This document shows positions 43,649 to 54,200 of a stretch of 64,000 nucleotides of DNA, in pieces. Source of the stretch: an uncultured Opitutaceae bacterium (lineage in GTDB: Bacteria > Verrucomicrobiota > Verrucomicrobiia > Opitutales > Opitutaceae); contig CALFNN010000037.1 of assembly GCA_937902925.1 (NCBI GenBank), positions 1 through 64,000 of the forward strand, read 5' to 3'. The notes beneath the pieces were generated by a model that saw nothing but the letters and a program-made list of their open reading frames with translations, was not told the origin of the DNA and ran no database searches. Positions within the stretch are counted from its first letter, which is position 1. Each line of letters begins with the position of its first letter. Position numbers and translations under genes: made by a program.

Positions 43649-46600
43649 TCAGATGCGCCCGGTGCGCGATTTTGCCGCCGCGGCCAGTTCCGCCTCGACG
43701 ATTGGCGCCAGCCGCCGCGGCGTGGGTGCGTCGAAAAACGCCGTCACCGCCACGACCACACCCGCCTCCGCCTTGATGGCGGCGATCGCCTGCAACGCGC
43801 TCAACGAATCGCCGCCGAGTTCGAAAAAGTTGTCGTCGGCCCCGACGCGGTCGAGCCCGAGCAGCGTCGCCCATTGTTCCGCGAGCTGGCGCTCCGGTCC
43901 CGCGGCCGGCTCGGCGAATTCCGTCGTGAGCGGCGGACGCGGATAGCGCGGCCCCGCCGCCGATCCGGCCGGCGCCGCCGGTGTCGCCGCGTCGACAAAC
44001 CGCCGCGGCAACTCGCCAGTCGACACGAGCACGTTCGGCCGCGCCGCGGCCAGCAGCCGCAGCAACGCCTCGCCACCCTCGGCCGGCGAAATCGAAAACG
44101 GATTTCCCTTCGCCTCCACCACACCCATGCCGACGCCGCTCCACAAATCCCAGTTCACCGAGATCGCCGGCACGCCCCGCGCGCGCAGCGCCGCCGCCTG
44201 CGCGTCGAGAAATGCGTTCGCCGCCACGTAGTCGCTCTGGCCCGCGCTGCCCGACCACACCGCGAGCGACGAGCAGAACACCACGAAATCCAACGCGCGA
44301 CCCGGCCCCGCCGCCGCGAACGCCTCGGCCGCGCGCACCTTCGGCGCGAACACCAGCTCGATTTCGTCCGACGTCTTCCGCGCCGCGATCGTCCGGCCCG
44401 GCACGCCCGCCGCATGAATCACCCCGTGCACCGCCCCCCAGCGTTGTTCAGCCGCCGCGAAAATCTCGCGCCACGCGATTTCCTTGCTCACATCAGCCGC
44501 CAGCGGCAACACCTCGGCGCCGAGCGCCTCGAGTTTCGCGATCGCCTCGCCCTGCCCCGCACCACCGCGCCGGCTCACGAGCACCAGCCGCGCCTTGGCC
44601 TCGCGCGCCAGCGTCTCCGCCAGTGCGAGCCCGACGCCGCCGAATCCACCCGTGATCACGCACACCACGCCGAGCCGCACCGGCGTCACCGCCGCCGCCG
44701 CCAGCGCCACGGATTCGAAATGTGGCACCCACCGCCCGCCCGCCCGCCACGCCGCGAGTCGCGCGCCGTCGGCCACGGCAAACTCTTCCGCCAGTTGTTC
44801 CGCCGCGAGCGCCGGATCGATCGCCGCCTCGAAGTCCACTTGACGCGCATCGATGAACGGCAGCTCGCGCGGCAGCACCTGCGCCAAGCCCGCCGCCAGC
44901 GCTCCCGCCGGTTTCACCGTGTCGGTGCCAAGCACGCGATGGACTCCCGACGTCGCGATCACCAACTGCAGCGGTTCCATCACGCCCGCGGCCACCAAGG
45001 CCGGCGCGAGCGCGATCGTCCGGCGAAACGCCGCTGCCCCGCCCGCGGCATCGGCCACACTGCAAAACTCCGTGACCGCTACGCCCGCGATCCTGCGCCC
45101 GTCGTCCATTCCAGCGCGCAGCGCATCCTCCCACGTCCCCCCCGCCGCACACTCGATCACGGTTTTTCCGTCCGCCCGCCACCGTGCCGCCAACACCGCG
45201 CCGATCCCGCCCTCGTCGAGCGTCACGATCCACGCCGTTTTTTCCGTCGCCCCGCCGCTGGCCGCCCGCGCGGTCGACTGTTTCCACACCGGCACGTAAA
45301 ACCATTTCTCCAGCGGCGAACGCGCCAGCGCTCCCGACCCCGCGCCCGCGACCGCCCCGCGCACCGGATCGATCCAGAACCGCTGCCGCTCGAACGGATA
45401 GGTCGGTAACTCGACTCGCCGCCGCTTTTCCGCCCCGCGAAATCCCTTCCAGTCGACACTCACACCCGCGATCCAAAGCCGCCCCAGCGTGCCGAGCAGC
45501 GTCGCCGGTTCCGACTTCTTCTCCCGCGCATCCGGCAGCGACGCCCACACGCTCCGCCCGTCGCCCGGCTCGAGATTCGGCCGCGTGAGCCCCGCAAGAA
45601 TCCGCCCCGGCCCCACCTCGACGAAGAGCCGGTTCGGCTCCTTCGCGAGTTCCCGCAGCCCATCCGCGAAATATACCGTCTGCCGCAACTGCCGCGCCCA
45701 GTAACCCGGATCGGTCGCCTCCGCCGTCGTGATCCAGCGGCCGGTCACGTTCGACAAAAACGGAATCTTCGGCGCGCGCAGCGCCACGCCGCGCATCTCC
45801 GCGAGAAACGGCGCGACCATCGGCTCCATCAGGTGCGACTGAAACGCGTGCGACGTCGGCAGCCGCCGCGCCAGCACGCCCGCCTCGCGCAATTTGTCCT
45901 CGAGTTGCGCCACGTCCGCCGTCCCACCCGCCACGACGCACGCCGCCGGTCCGTTCACGATCGCCAGCGAGAGGTGCTGGTTGAGATACGGCTTCAAGTG
46001 CGCCGGCGACAGCGTCACCGCCAGCAACGCCCCTTCCGGCAGCGCCTGCATCAACCGCCCGCGCGCCGCCACCAACCGCACCGCGTCTTCCAGCGAAAAC
46101 ACCCCCGCCACGCACGCCGCCGTCAGCTCGCCGAGACTGTGGCCGAGCAGCGCCGCCGGCTTCACGCCCCACGCCATCCACAGTTTCGCCAGCGCATATT
46201 CGACCGCGAACAGTGCCGGCTGCGCGAGATCGGTCCGCATCAGCTTCGCCTCCGTCTCGGCGTTCGCGGGTCCCGCCCGATGCACCACGGCGCGCAAATC
46301 CTCGCCGAGCAGCGGTCGGAACAATTCCACGCAGCGATCGAACTCCCCGCGAAACACCGGTTCCGCCGCGTGCAGCTCGCGCCCCATGTTCACCGCCTGC
46401 GCGCCCTGTCCGGGAAACAGAAACGCCACCTCGCGCGCCCCCGGTTTCACCACGCCCGTCGCAACGCGCGCCGCATCGAGCGCCGTCAGCGCCGCCACCG
46501 CGTCGCCCGTGTCGGTGCAGACGACCGCCCGCCGGTGTTCGAAAAACCTCCGCCCGGTCTGCAGCGTGTGCGCCGCGTCCGCCAGCGTCGGCGCCACGGG

Positions 46601-48034
46601 CGAGCCCAGTTGCTCCGCCAGTTCCTGCGTCGCGGTCGCTAGCGCCGTCTCGCTCCGACCCGACAGCAGCAGCAGTTCCCGCGGCCGCGCCGGCCCGACC
46701 GCCGCCACGCTCGCCGCCGGCGCTTCCTCCAGAATCACGTGCGCATTCGTCCCGCCCACGCCGAACGCGCTCACGCCCGCCCGCCGCGGCTGACCGCCCG
46801 CGGGCGCCGCCCACGGCGCGAGCGATGCATTCACATAAAACGGACTGCCCGCGAAATCGATTTTCGGGTTCGGCGTTTTGAAATGCAGGCTCGCCGGCAG
46901 TTCGCGGTGATGCAATGCGAGCACGGCCTTGATCAAACCCGCCACGCCGCCCGCCGCGTCGAGATGCCCGATGTTCGATTTCACCGAACCCAGCGCGCAG
47001 AATCCGCGCCGCGCCGTCGTCTCCCGAAACGCCTGCGTCAGCGCCGCCGCTTCGATCGGATCGCCCAGCGGCGTCGCCGTCCCGTGCGCCTCGACGTAGC
47101 CAATCTCATCCGCGCTGACCCCCGCGTTCGCCAGCGCCTCGGCGATTACCTCCGCCTGACCGCTCACCGCCGGCGCCGTGAATCCCGCCTTCACCGCGCC
47201 GTCGTTGTTGATCGCTGAGCCTTTCAGCACCGCGAGGATCCGGTCGCCATCGCGCCACGCGTCCGCCAGCCGCCGCAGCACGACCACGCCGACGCCGCTG
47301 CCGAAAATCGTCCCGCGCGCCGCCGCATCGAATGGCCGGCAATGCCCGTCGGGCGACGTCACGCCTTCTTCCGAAAAAACATAGCCCGTTTCCTGCGGCA
47401 GATTCACCACCGCTCCGCCCGCGAGCGCCGCGTCGCACTCGAAGTTCAGCAGACTCTGCGCCGCCGTGTGCACTGCCACGAGCGAACCCGAGCACGCCGT
47501 CTGCAGCGTGAACGCCGGTCCGCGCAGGTTCAGCTTGTAGCTCACGCGCGTCGTCAGGAACTCCGGGAAATTGCCCGTGCCCAGCGCCGCGCCGGCCTCG
47601 CCCGCCCGCGGATGTCCGTTGAGATTGTGCAGCAGATAGCTGCTCGTCGCCGCCGCCGCGAACACCCCGATCAGCCCGTCAAACTGCTCCGGTGAAATCG
47701 CCGCCCGCTCCAGCGCCTCATGCGCCACCTCGAGGAACAGTCGCTGCTGCGGGTCCATCACCTCCGCCTCGCGCGGCGGAATCCCGAAAAACGCCGCGTC
47801 GAACTTGTCCGCTTCGTCGAGCCTCGGCCGGGCTTTCACATAGTTCGGATTCGCCAGCAGTTCCTCGCTCACGCCGGCCGCCCGCAACTCTTCGTCGCTG
47901 AAGAAATGCACCGACTCCACGCCGTCGCGCAGGTTCGCCCAAAATTCCTCGACGTTGCGCGCGCCCGGAAAACGCCCCGCCACCGCCGTGATCGCGACCG
48001 CGTTTGCATCGGCCCCGTTCTTCGCCGCGCTCAT
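43649..48034 (-). CDS. Type I polyketide synthase module KS-AT-KR-ACP
   Basis: The protein has 1461 residues. KS is at about 12-430, with the active-site cysteine near 181 in TACSGSL (Gly where Ser is usual) and the EAHGTAT and GHLDAAGG histidines. AT is at about 530-830 (FLFPGQGAQAVNMG, GHSLGEL near 631, HAFQ close to the malonyl-type HAFH). A structural half-domain is followed by KR at about 1120-1300 (GGFGGVG, SDYVAAN), and ACP at about 1375-1445 (GGDSL near 1407). It should add a malonyl-derived unit and reduce it to a beta-hydroxyl, a possible carbamoylation site. Its ATG overlaps the stop of the AT-less module upstream by four bases, so the two are coupled and this AT could also load the neighbour. 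Confidence 0.93.
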   Translation of the reverse strand: MSAAKNGADANAVAITAVAGRFPGARNVEEFWANLRDGVESVHFFSDEELRAAGVSEELLANPNYVKARPRLDEADKFDAAFFGIPPREAEVMDPQQRLFLEVAHEALERAAISPEQFDGLIGVFAAAATSSYLLHNLNGHPRAGEAGAALGTGNFPEFLTTRVSYKLNLRGPAFTLQTACSGSLVAVHTAAQSLLNFECDAALAGGAVVNLPQETGYVFSEEGVTSPDGHCRPFDAAARGTIFGSGVGVVVLRRLADAWRDGDRILAVLKGSAINNDGAVKAGFTAPAVSGQAEVIAEALANAGVSADEIGYVEAHGTATPLGDPIEAAALTQAFRETTARRGFCALGSVKSNIGHLDAAGGVAGLIKAVLALHHRELPASLHFKTPNPKIDFAGSPFYVNASLAPWAAPAGGQPRRAGVSAFGVGGTNAHVILEEAPAASVAAVGPARPRELLLLSGRSETALATATQELAEQLGSPVAPTLADAAHTLQTGRRFFEHRRAVVCTDTGDAVAALTALDAARVATGVVKPGAREVAFLFPGQGAQAVNMGRELHAAEPVFRGEFDRCVELFRPLLGEDLRAVVHRAGPANAETEAKLMRTDLAQPALFAVEYALAKLWMAWGVKPAALLGHSLGELTAACVAGVFSLEDAVRLVAARGRLMQALPEGALLAVTLSPAHLKPYLNQHLSLAIVNGPAACVVAGGTADVAQLEDKLREAGVLARRLPTSHAFQSHLMEPMVAPFLAEMRGVALRAPKIPFLSNVTGRWITTAEATDPGYWARQLRQTVYFADGLRELAKEPNRLFVEVGPGRILAGLTRPNLEPGDGRSVWASLPDAREKKSEPATLLGTLGRLWIAGVSVDWKGFRGAEKRRRVELPTYPFERQRFWIDPVRGAVAGAGSGALARSPLEKWFYVPVWKQSTARAASGGATEKTAWIVTLDEGGIGAVLAARWRADGKTVIECAAGGTWEDALRAGMDDGRRIAGVAVTEFCSVADAAGGAAAFRRTIALAPALVAAGVMEPLQLVIATSGVHRVLGTDTVKPAGALAAGLAQVLPRELPFIDARQVDFEAAIDPALAAEQLAEEFAVADGARLAAWRAGGRWVPHFESVALAAAAVTPVRLGVVCVITGGFGGVGLALAETLAREAKARLVLVSRRGGAGQGEAIAKLEALGAEVLPLAADVSKEIAWREIFAAAEQRWGAVHGVIHAAGVPGRTIAARKTSDEIELVFAPKVRAAEAFAAAGPGRALDFVVFCSSLAVWSGSAGQSDYVAANAFLDAQAAALRARGVPAISVNWDLWSGVGMGVVEAKGNPFSISPAEGGEALLRLLAAARPNVLVSTGELPRRFVDAATPAAPAGSAAGPRYPRPPLTTEFAEPAAGPERQLAEQWATLLGLDRVGADDNFFELGGDSLSALQAIAAIKAEAGVVVAVTAFFDAPTPRRLAPIVEAELAAAAKSRTGRI

Positions 48035-51000
48035 GCGTCACCTCCGCCGTGTCGCTCGCGCCGCAGCGCCCCGCGCCGCATCCGCGGCGCCTGCTCCGCT
48101 GTCGTCTCCACCACCTCGTCGCACGCCACCCGCGCGGCCACTGCGGTCACGGTCGGTTTGTCCAAAAACGCCGCCACGCTCAGCTCCGCGCCGAACTCGC
48201 GGTTGATCCGTGCCACGACCTGCACCGCCGCCAGCGAATCGCCGCCAGCCTCGAAGAAATTCTGCTCCAGCGTCGCCGGCGCCGCCCCGAGCGCGTCGCG
48301 CCAGATTTCCGCCAACGCCCGTTCCGCCTCCGCGCGTGTCATCGCTCGCGGCGCACTCGCGACGCTCGACGCCGGCCGCGCGCCTCGCCACGCCCGCAGG
48401 TCCGTCGGCGCAACCACCCACGCCCCCCGTTCGCCGCGCGCCACGATCCGCCGCAACACCTCCGCGCCCGCGGCTCCCGTGATCGCGCCGCGCCCGGCGC
48501 CCCACGCCACGCTGATCCAGCCGGTGCCGTCCGGTCGCGCGGCCGATTGCTCGCAGAACGCGTCAAGCGCGGCGTTCGCCGCCGCGTAGGCGCCGAGCCC
48601 CGCGCCTCCCACCACCGCCGCGAGCGACGAGATCGCCACGCGAAAATCCATCTCGCGCCCCGCGAGCGCCGCATCGAGCGCCCGCCAGCCGTCGACCTTG
48701 GGACGCCACAGCGCCGCCCGCACCGTCTCGTCCGTCGCCTCGACCGCGCGCACCGAGTCCGCGCCCGTCAGCCCGGCCCCGTGAATCACGCCGTGCACCG
48801 CGCCCCAGCGCGTCACCGCCGCCGCGACCGCCGCGCCCATCGCCGTCGCATCGGCAACGTCGGCCGCGATCGCCAGCACCTCCGCGCCGGCCGCCTCGAG
48901 CGCCTGCACCCGCGCCTCGACGCCGCTCGCCCCGCGCCGGCCAATCAATACGAGTCGCGCCCGGCACGTCCGCGCCAGCTCCGCACTCAGCGCCAGTCCC
49001 AGCCGGCCGAACCCGCCGGTGATCAAATACACTCCGCGCTCGCGCCAGCCGCCGGGCGCCGCCACCGACACCGCATCCCAACTGCGCACCCAGCGCCGCC
49101 CGCCGCGATGCGCCACGATCCCCTCGTCCGCCAGCGCGGCGAATTCCGCCTCCGCTGCCGCGTCCCGCTCCGCGCCCGCCAATCCGCCCGCATCCACCAT
49201 TCTCACCCGCAACGCCGGCCGCTCGTGCATCAGCACCTGGCCGAGCCCCGTCAGCGCCGCCATTTCCGGAGCGGTCACATCGCCACCTTCGACCGCCAGC
49301 ACTCCATCGACCATGCCAACCATTTCACGCACCCCGCCGGCCAGCGCCTGCGCGCGCAACGCCGCGAACGCCTCCGCGATCCCGCATCCGGCAAAATCCA
49401 TCACGACGCGCTCCGCCGTCACCGGCGCTCCGCCCCGCCGCCAAACCGCGCATCCGGCGCCGCCCCCTCGCTGCGTCGTCGCGCGCCGCCACGCCGCCCG
49501 ATAGGTCCAGTCCGCCACGTCGCGCGAAGCTGGTTGCTCCGCGGCCACCGCCCGCGCCGGCGCCATCGCCGGCGCTTCGAGCCAGAAACGCGTCCGCTCG
49601 AACGCATACGCCGGCAACGCGACCGGCCGGCCTTCTGCGACCAACTCCGGCGGCCAGACCGTTTCCGAGCTCGCCCGCCACGCGCGCACGCCCGACGGCA
49701 CCCCGGCGGGCAACGCCTCGTCATTCGCCCGCAACGTCGCCACCGCTTCCGCCGCGTTCGCCGCGCGCACCACACGCCGCATGGCAAATCCGCGCCGCCC
49801 ACGCTGCAACGTCCGCGCGACGTCCGCCAGATTTGCGTCGGGATTCGCCTCGAGCCAGTCCGCAAGCCGAGCGCACATCCGGTCCAATGCGCCGGCCGTC
49901 CGCGCCGACACCGGCAGCCACTGGACCTGGTTCACTGTCGTCGCCCGCGTCCGCGCCGGCGCCTGCTCCAAGACCACATGCGCATTCGTCCCGCCGATGC
50001 CAAACGAACTCACCCCCGCGCGCCGCGGCCCGCCCGCCACGGGCCAGGCCACTGTGCTCGCGTTCACAAAAAACGACGTCTCGCCGAGCCGCGCCGCGGG
50101 ATTAGCCGTCGCAAAATGCAGCGTCGCCGGCACGACCCCGTGTTTCACTGCCAGCGCCGCCTTGATCAATCCCGCCACGCCCGCCGCCGCATCGAGGTGG
50201 CCGATGTTCGACTTCACCGCGCCGAGCGCGCAGGTCTTCTTTTCCTGCACTTCGCGGCCGAACACCTGTGCCAGCGCCGCGACTTCGATCGGATCGCCGA
50301 GCGGCGTCGCCGTGCCGTGCGCCTCGACGAATCCGATGCTCTCCGGCACGACCCCCGCCGCCGCCTGCGCCAGCTCGATCACCGCCGCCTGGCCCTCCAC
50401 GGCTGGCGCCGTGAACCCGACTTTGTTCGCGCCGTCGTTGTTGACCGCCGCGCCGCGGATGACCGCCACGATCTCGTCGCCATCGGCCACGGCATCCTCC
50501 AGCCGCCGCAACGCCACCACGCCGCACCCGCTCGCCGGCACCGTCCCGCGCGCCGCCGCGTCGAACGGCCGGCAGTGTCCGTCCGGCGACGCCACGCCGC
50601 CCTCCGTGTAAACGTAGCCCGCGCGGTGCGGCACCTTCACCGACACGCCGCCCGCGAGCGCGAGGTCGCATTGGAAATTCTGCAAACTCTGACACGCCAG
50701 TTGCACCGCCACGAGCGAGGTGCTGCACGCCGTCTGCACCGTCACCGCCGGCCCGCGCAGGTTCAACGCGTAGGCCAGCCGTTGCGTCAGCGCATCTTTG
50801 TCGCTCGCGATCGCCGCACCGAACGCACCCACGTTCGCCACGACATCCGCGTTCGGCACCACGTTGTAGAGCAGATAGGTGTTTAAACTCGCGCCCGCGA
50901 ACACCCCGATGCTCCCGTCAAACCGCGTGGGATCGACGCCCGCGTTTTCCAAGGCACTCCACGCGCACTCGAAAAAAACGCGGTGCTGCGGATCGAGGAT

Positions 51001-51273
51001 CTCCGCCTCGCGGGCGTTCAATCCGAAAAACTCCGCGTCGAACCGGTCGTAGCCGTCGATCGCTCCCGCCACCCGCACGAATCGCGGATCGGCCAGCTCC
51101 GCGTCGCCCAACCCGCCCGCGCGCAATTCCTGTTCCGCGAGCGCCGTCAACCCCTCGCGCCCCTCGCAGAGCATTTTCCAAAACGCGACCGTGTCCGCCG
51201 CGCCCGGAAACCGGCCCGCGAGTCCGACGATCGCGATCGCGTCCGGTGGCAGTTGTTCGCTCGTGTCGCTCAT
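48031..51273 (-). CDS. Type I polyketide synthase module KS-KR-ACP lacking an acyltransferase domain
   Basis: The protein has 1080 residues. KS is at about 12-430 (TACSTSL, Cys near 183, catalytic histidines in EAHGTAT and GHLDAAAG). After KS come the standard KS-AT linker (LPVSARTAGALDRMCARLAD) and the standard post-AT linker (VALPAYAFERTRFWLEAP), but the 300-residue AT between them is missing; no GxSxG or FxFPGQG motif is present. KR (GGFGRLG near 753, YAAAN near 896) and ACP (GGDSL near 1012) follow. It is the first PKS after the NRPS genes and should take the peptidyl chain from the Leu module. Malonyl loading must come from another AT, most simply the adjacent module. ATGA overlaps join it to both neighbours. 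Confidence 0.92.
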   Translation of the reverse strand: MSDTSEQLPPDAIAIVGLAGRFPGAADTVAFWKMLCEGREGLTALAEQELRAGGLGDAELADPRFVRVAGAIDGYDRFDAEFFGLNAREAEILDPQHRVFFECAWSALENAGVDPTRFDGSIGVFAGASLNTYLLYNVVPNADVVANVGAFGAAIASDKDALTQRLAYALNLRGPAVTVQTACSTSLVAVQLACQSLQNFQCDLALAGGVSVKVPHRAGYVYTEGGVASPDGHCRPFDAAARGTVPASGCGVVALRRLEDAVADGDEIVAVIRGAAVNNDGANKVGFTAPAVEGQAAVIELAQAAAGVVPESIGFVEAHGTATPLGDPIEVAALAQVFGREVQEKKTCALGAVKSNIGHLDAAAGVAGLIKAALAVKHGVVPATLHFATANPAARLGETSFFVNASTVAWPVAGGPRRAGVSSFGIGGTNAHVVLEQAPARTRATTVNQVQWLPVSARTAGALDRMCARLADWLEANPDANLADVARTLQRGRRGFAMRRVVRAANAAEAVATLRANDEALPAGVPSGVRAWRASSETVWPPELVAEGRPVALPAYAFERTRFWLEAPAMAPARAVAAEQPASRDVADWTYRAAWRRATTQRGGGAGCAVWRRGGAPVTAERVVMDFAGCGIAEAFAALRAQALAGGVREMVGMVDGVLAVEGGDVTAPEMAALTGLGQVLMHERPALRVRMVDAGGLAGAERDAAAEAEFAALADEGIVAHRGGRRWVRSWDAVSVAAPGGWRERGVYLITGGFGRLGLALSAELARTCRARLVLIGRRGASGVEARVQALEAAGAEVLAIAADVADATAMGAAVAAAVTRWGAVHGVIHGAGLTGADSVRAVEATDETVRAALWRPKVDGWRALDAALAGREMDFRVAISSLAAVVGGAGLGAYAAANAALDAFCEQSAARPDGTGWISVAWGAGRGAITGAAGAEVLRRIVARGERGAWVVAPTDLRAWRGARPASSVASAPRAMTRAEAERALAEIWRDALGAAPATLEQNFFEAGGDSLAAVQVVARINREFGAELSVAAFLDKPTVTAVAARVACDEVVETTAEQAPRMRRGALRRERHGGGDA

Positions 51274-54200
51274 GGCCGACCTCCGCGACCTACCCGCCGC
51301 CGCGCCAGCGCCTCGCGCTGCCGCGCCGCCCGTTCCTCTGCCTCGGTTCGTCCGCTGTCGCGCGCCACTCCACCGTCGAGATGCGCCGCCAGCGCCCGCA
51401 CCGTCGGATGCGCAAACAGGTCGACCACCGCCACCGACCGTCCGAGCGCTTTTTCCAGCCGGCTCTGCACCTGCACCAGCAGGAGCGAATGCCCGCCGAC
51501 GTCGAAGAAATTGTCCATCACGCCGACCGCCGCCCGGCCCAGCACCTCGCGCCATGCTGCGGCAATCTGTTCCTCGAGCGGCGTCGCCGGCACGAACGCT
51601 TCCGTCGCCCCGCCGCTCCCGCCCGCCGATTCGCCCGGCGGCGGCAGTGCCCGCCGGTCGACCTTGCCGTTCGGCGTGAGCGGCAGCGCCCCGAGGAAAA
51701 CGAACGCCGCCGGCACCATTGCGGCCGGCAGCCGCTCGCGCAGCGCCGCGCGCAACGCCCGCTCATCCACCGGTGGCGTGATCCACGCCACCAGCGCCGG
51801 ACCTCCCGGCACGACGCGCACGTCGACCACCGCGGACGACACGCCCGGTTGCGTCACGAGGACTGCCTCGATTTCACCCGGTTCGATCCGGTGCCCGCGG
51901 ATCTTCACCTGCTGGTCCGCGCGTCCCCGAAACTCCAGCGTGCCATCCTCGCGCCACCGCGCGAGGTCGCCCGTCCGATAGAGTCGCGCGTCCGCTGCCG
52001 ACGAGAGAGGATCGCACACGAACCGCTCCGCCGTCAGGTCCGGTCGGCCGAGATAACCGCGCGCGAGACTCGGTCCGCCCACGCACAACTCGCCCACCGC
52101 GCCCAGCGGCACCGGCCGCCGCGCCGCATCGAGCAGCCGCACCACCGTGTTCGCGATCGGCCGGCCGATATCCGGCGCGCGCCCGCCGCCGGCCGCGATC
52201 GCACCCGACGTCGCCACCACCGCGTGCTCAGTCGGTCCATAGTTGTTGCTCAACCTAAACGGCAACGCCGCCGGCGGCGCCGCGTGCAGCCGGTCGCCAC
52301 CCGTCAACAACCACCGCAGCTTCGTCGTCGCCGTCCACGGCAGCGCGAGCATCAGTTCGGCGAGCGGCGTCGGCGCGAAGCTCACGGTGGCGCCCGATTC
52401 GACGAGCCAGTCCCGCAACCGCTCCGGCGAAGCCACGATCTCCGCCGATGCCGCCGCGACGCTCGCGCCGTTCGCGAGATACGGCCACGTCTCCCACACC
52501 GCCGCATCGAACGCCACGCCCGCCACGAGCGTCCCGCGGTCCGCCGCCGTCACGCCAAAAGCCCGCGCATGCCAGTGGACGAGGTTCAACAGCGCCCGAT
52601 GCTCCACCGCCACGCCCTTGGGCCGTCCCGTCGAACCCGAGGTGTAGATCACATAGGCCAGATCGCCTGGAGCCGCGTCCGCCGCGACGATCCCACCCGC
52701 GCCCTCGCGCTCCAACTCGTCGAGCGTCGCCACCGGCACGTTGCCAAAATCCCTTCGCCGCTCCGGCGACGAAATCACGACGCTCGCCCGCGCATCGCCC
52801 GCCATCCACGCAAGCCGCTCTGCCGGATGCGACGGATCGAGCGGCAAAAACGCCCCGCCCGCCCGCCACGCCGCGAGTTGCGCCACCACGAGCCCCGTCG
52901 ATCGGCCGAGGCATGTGGCGACCACGCGCTCCCTCGCCACTCCGCGCCGCCGCAGCGCCGCCGCCACCCGGTCCGCGCGCGCGAGCAATTCACCATAGGT
53001 CAGCATCGCGCCGCTGTCGTCGACCAACGCCGCCGCGTTCGGATTCCGCGCCGCCCAGCCGGCGACCACCTTCGGCACCGTCCGGCTCGCATCGAAGTTC
53101 ACCGCCTCGCCCGCCCCCAGCCGCGCGAGTTCCGCCGCCTCCGCCGCATCGGGCGCGGTCAGCTCCGACACCAACGCCTCCGGCTTCGCCACCGCACCGC
53201 GCAACACCCGCGCGAACAGCCGCGCGAACCGCTCGACGCTCTCCGGCAAAAACAAATCCGCCGCATAGTCGATCGCCCCGGTCAATCCGCCGGGCGCATC
53301 GGTCAACCCGACCGTCAGGTCGAATTTCGCCACGGACTCTTCCGGTGCGAGCGGAGTCAACGCCAGTCCGGGCAGCGCCAGCCCGCCGTCCGCGGCGTTC
53401 TCGAGCGAAAACACCGCCTGCACGAGCGGCGTCGTGCCGAGTTCGCGCCCGGGATTCAGCGTCTCGACGAGTTTCTCGAACGGCACGTCCTGGTGCGCCA
53501 GCGCCTCCTGCACGCCGCGCCGCGTGCGCGCCAGCAGCTCGCGCCACGACGGGTCGCCGTCCAGCTCCGCGCGCAGCACGAGCGTGTTGACGAAAAATCC
53601 GATCAACGGCTCGAGTTCGCGGTGCGTGCGGCCCGCGACTGGAGCGCCCACCGCAAAGTCCCGCTGACCGCTCCACGCCGCCAGCGCCACGTGATACGCC
53701 GCCAGCACCGTCGCGAACAGCGTCGTGCCAGATTCGCGCGCCAGCCGGTGCAAGCCATCGCGCACCGCCGCATCGGTCGCGAACGGCACGCGGCCGCCGC
53801 GAAAGCCCTGCACCGCCGGCCGCGGAAAGTCCGTCGGCAGTTCCAGCACCGGCAGTCCCGCGAGCCGCTCCCGCCACCAGCCGACCTGGCGCTCCAGCTC
53901 GGCACCTGCGAGCCGCGCCCGCTGCCACGCGGCGAAATCGCCGTATTGCACCGCGAGCGCCGGCAACGCCTCCGGCCGTCCCCCGGTCGCCGCCGCATAG
54001 TGCGCCCCGATCTCGCGAATCAGCACGCCCGTCGACCAGCCATCCGACACGATGTGATGCAGCGTGCAGACGACCGCGTGTTCGTGCGGCGCGAGTTGGA
54101 GAATGCGCACGCGAATCGGCGGACCGAGCGCCAAATCGAACGGCCGCGCCGCCTCTTCCGCCGCAACCCGGCGCGCCGCCGCCACCGGCGCGGCTTCCTT

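Noticed and set aside
43592-44258. N-terminal extension of the KS-AT-KR-DH-ER-ACP protein
   Set aside because: The 222 extra codons are Gly/Arg/Ala-rich and overlap the ACP end of the preceding PKS gene; the KS begins directly after the ATG at 43592.
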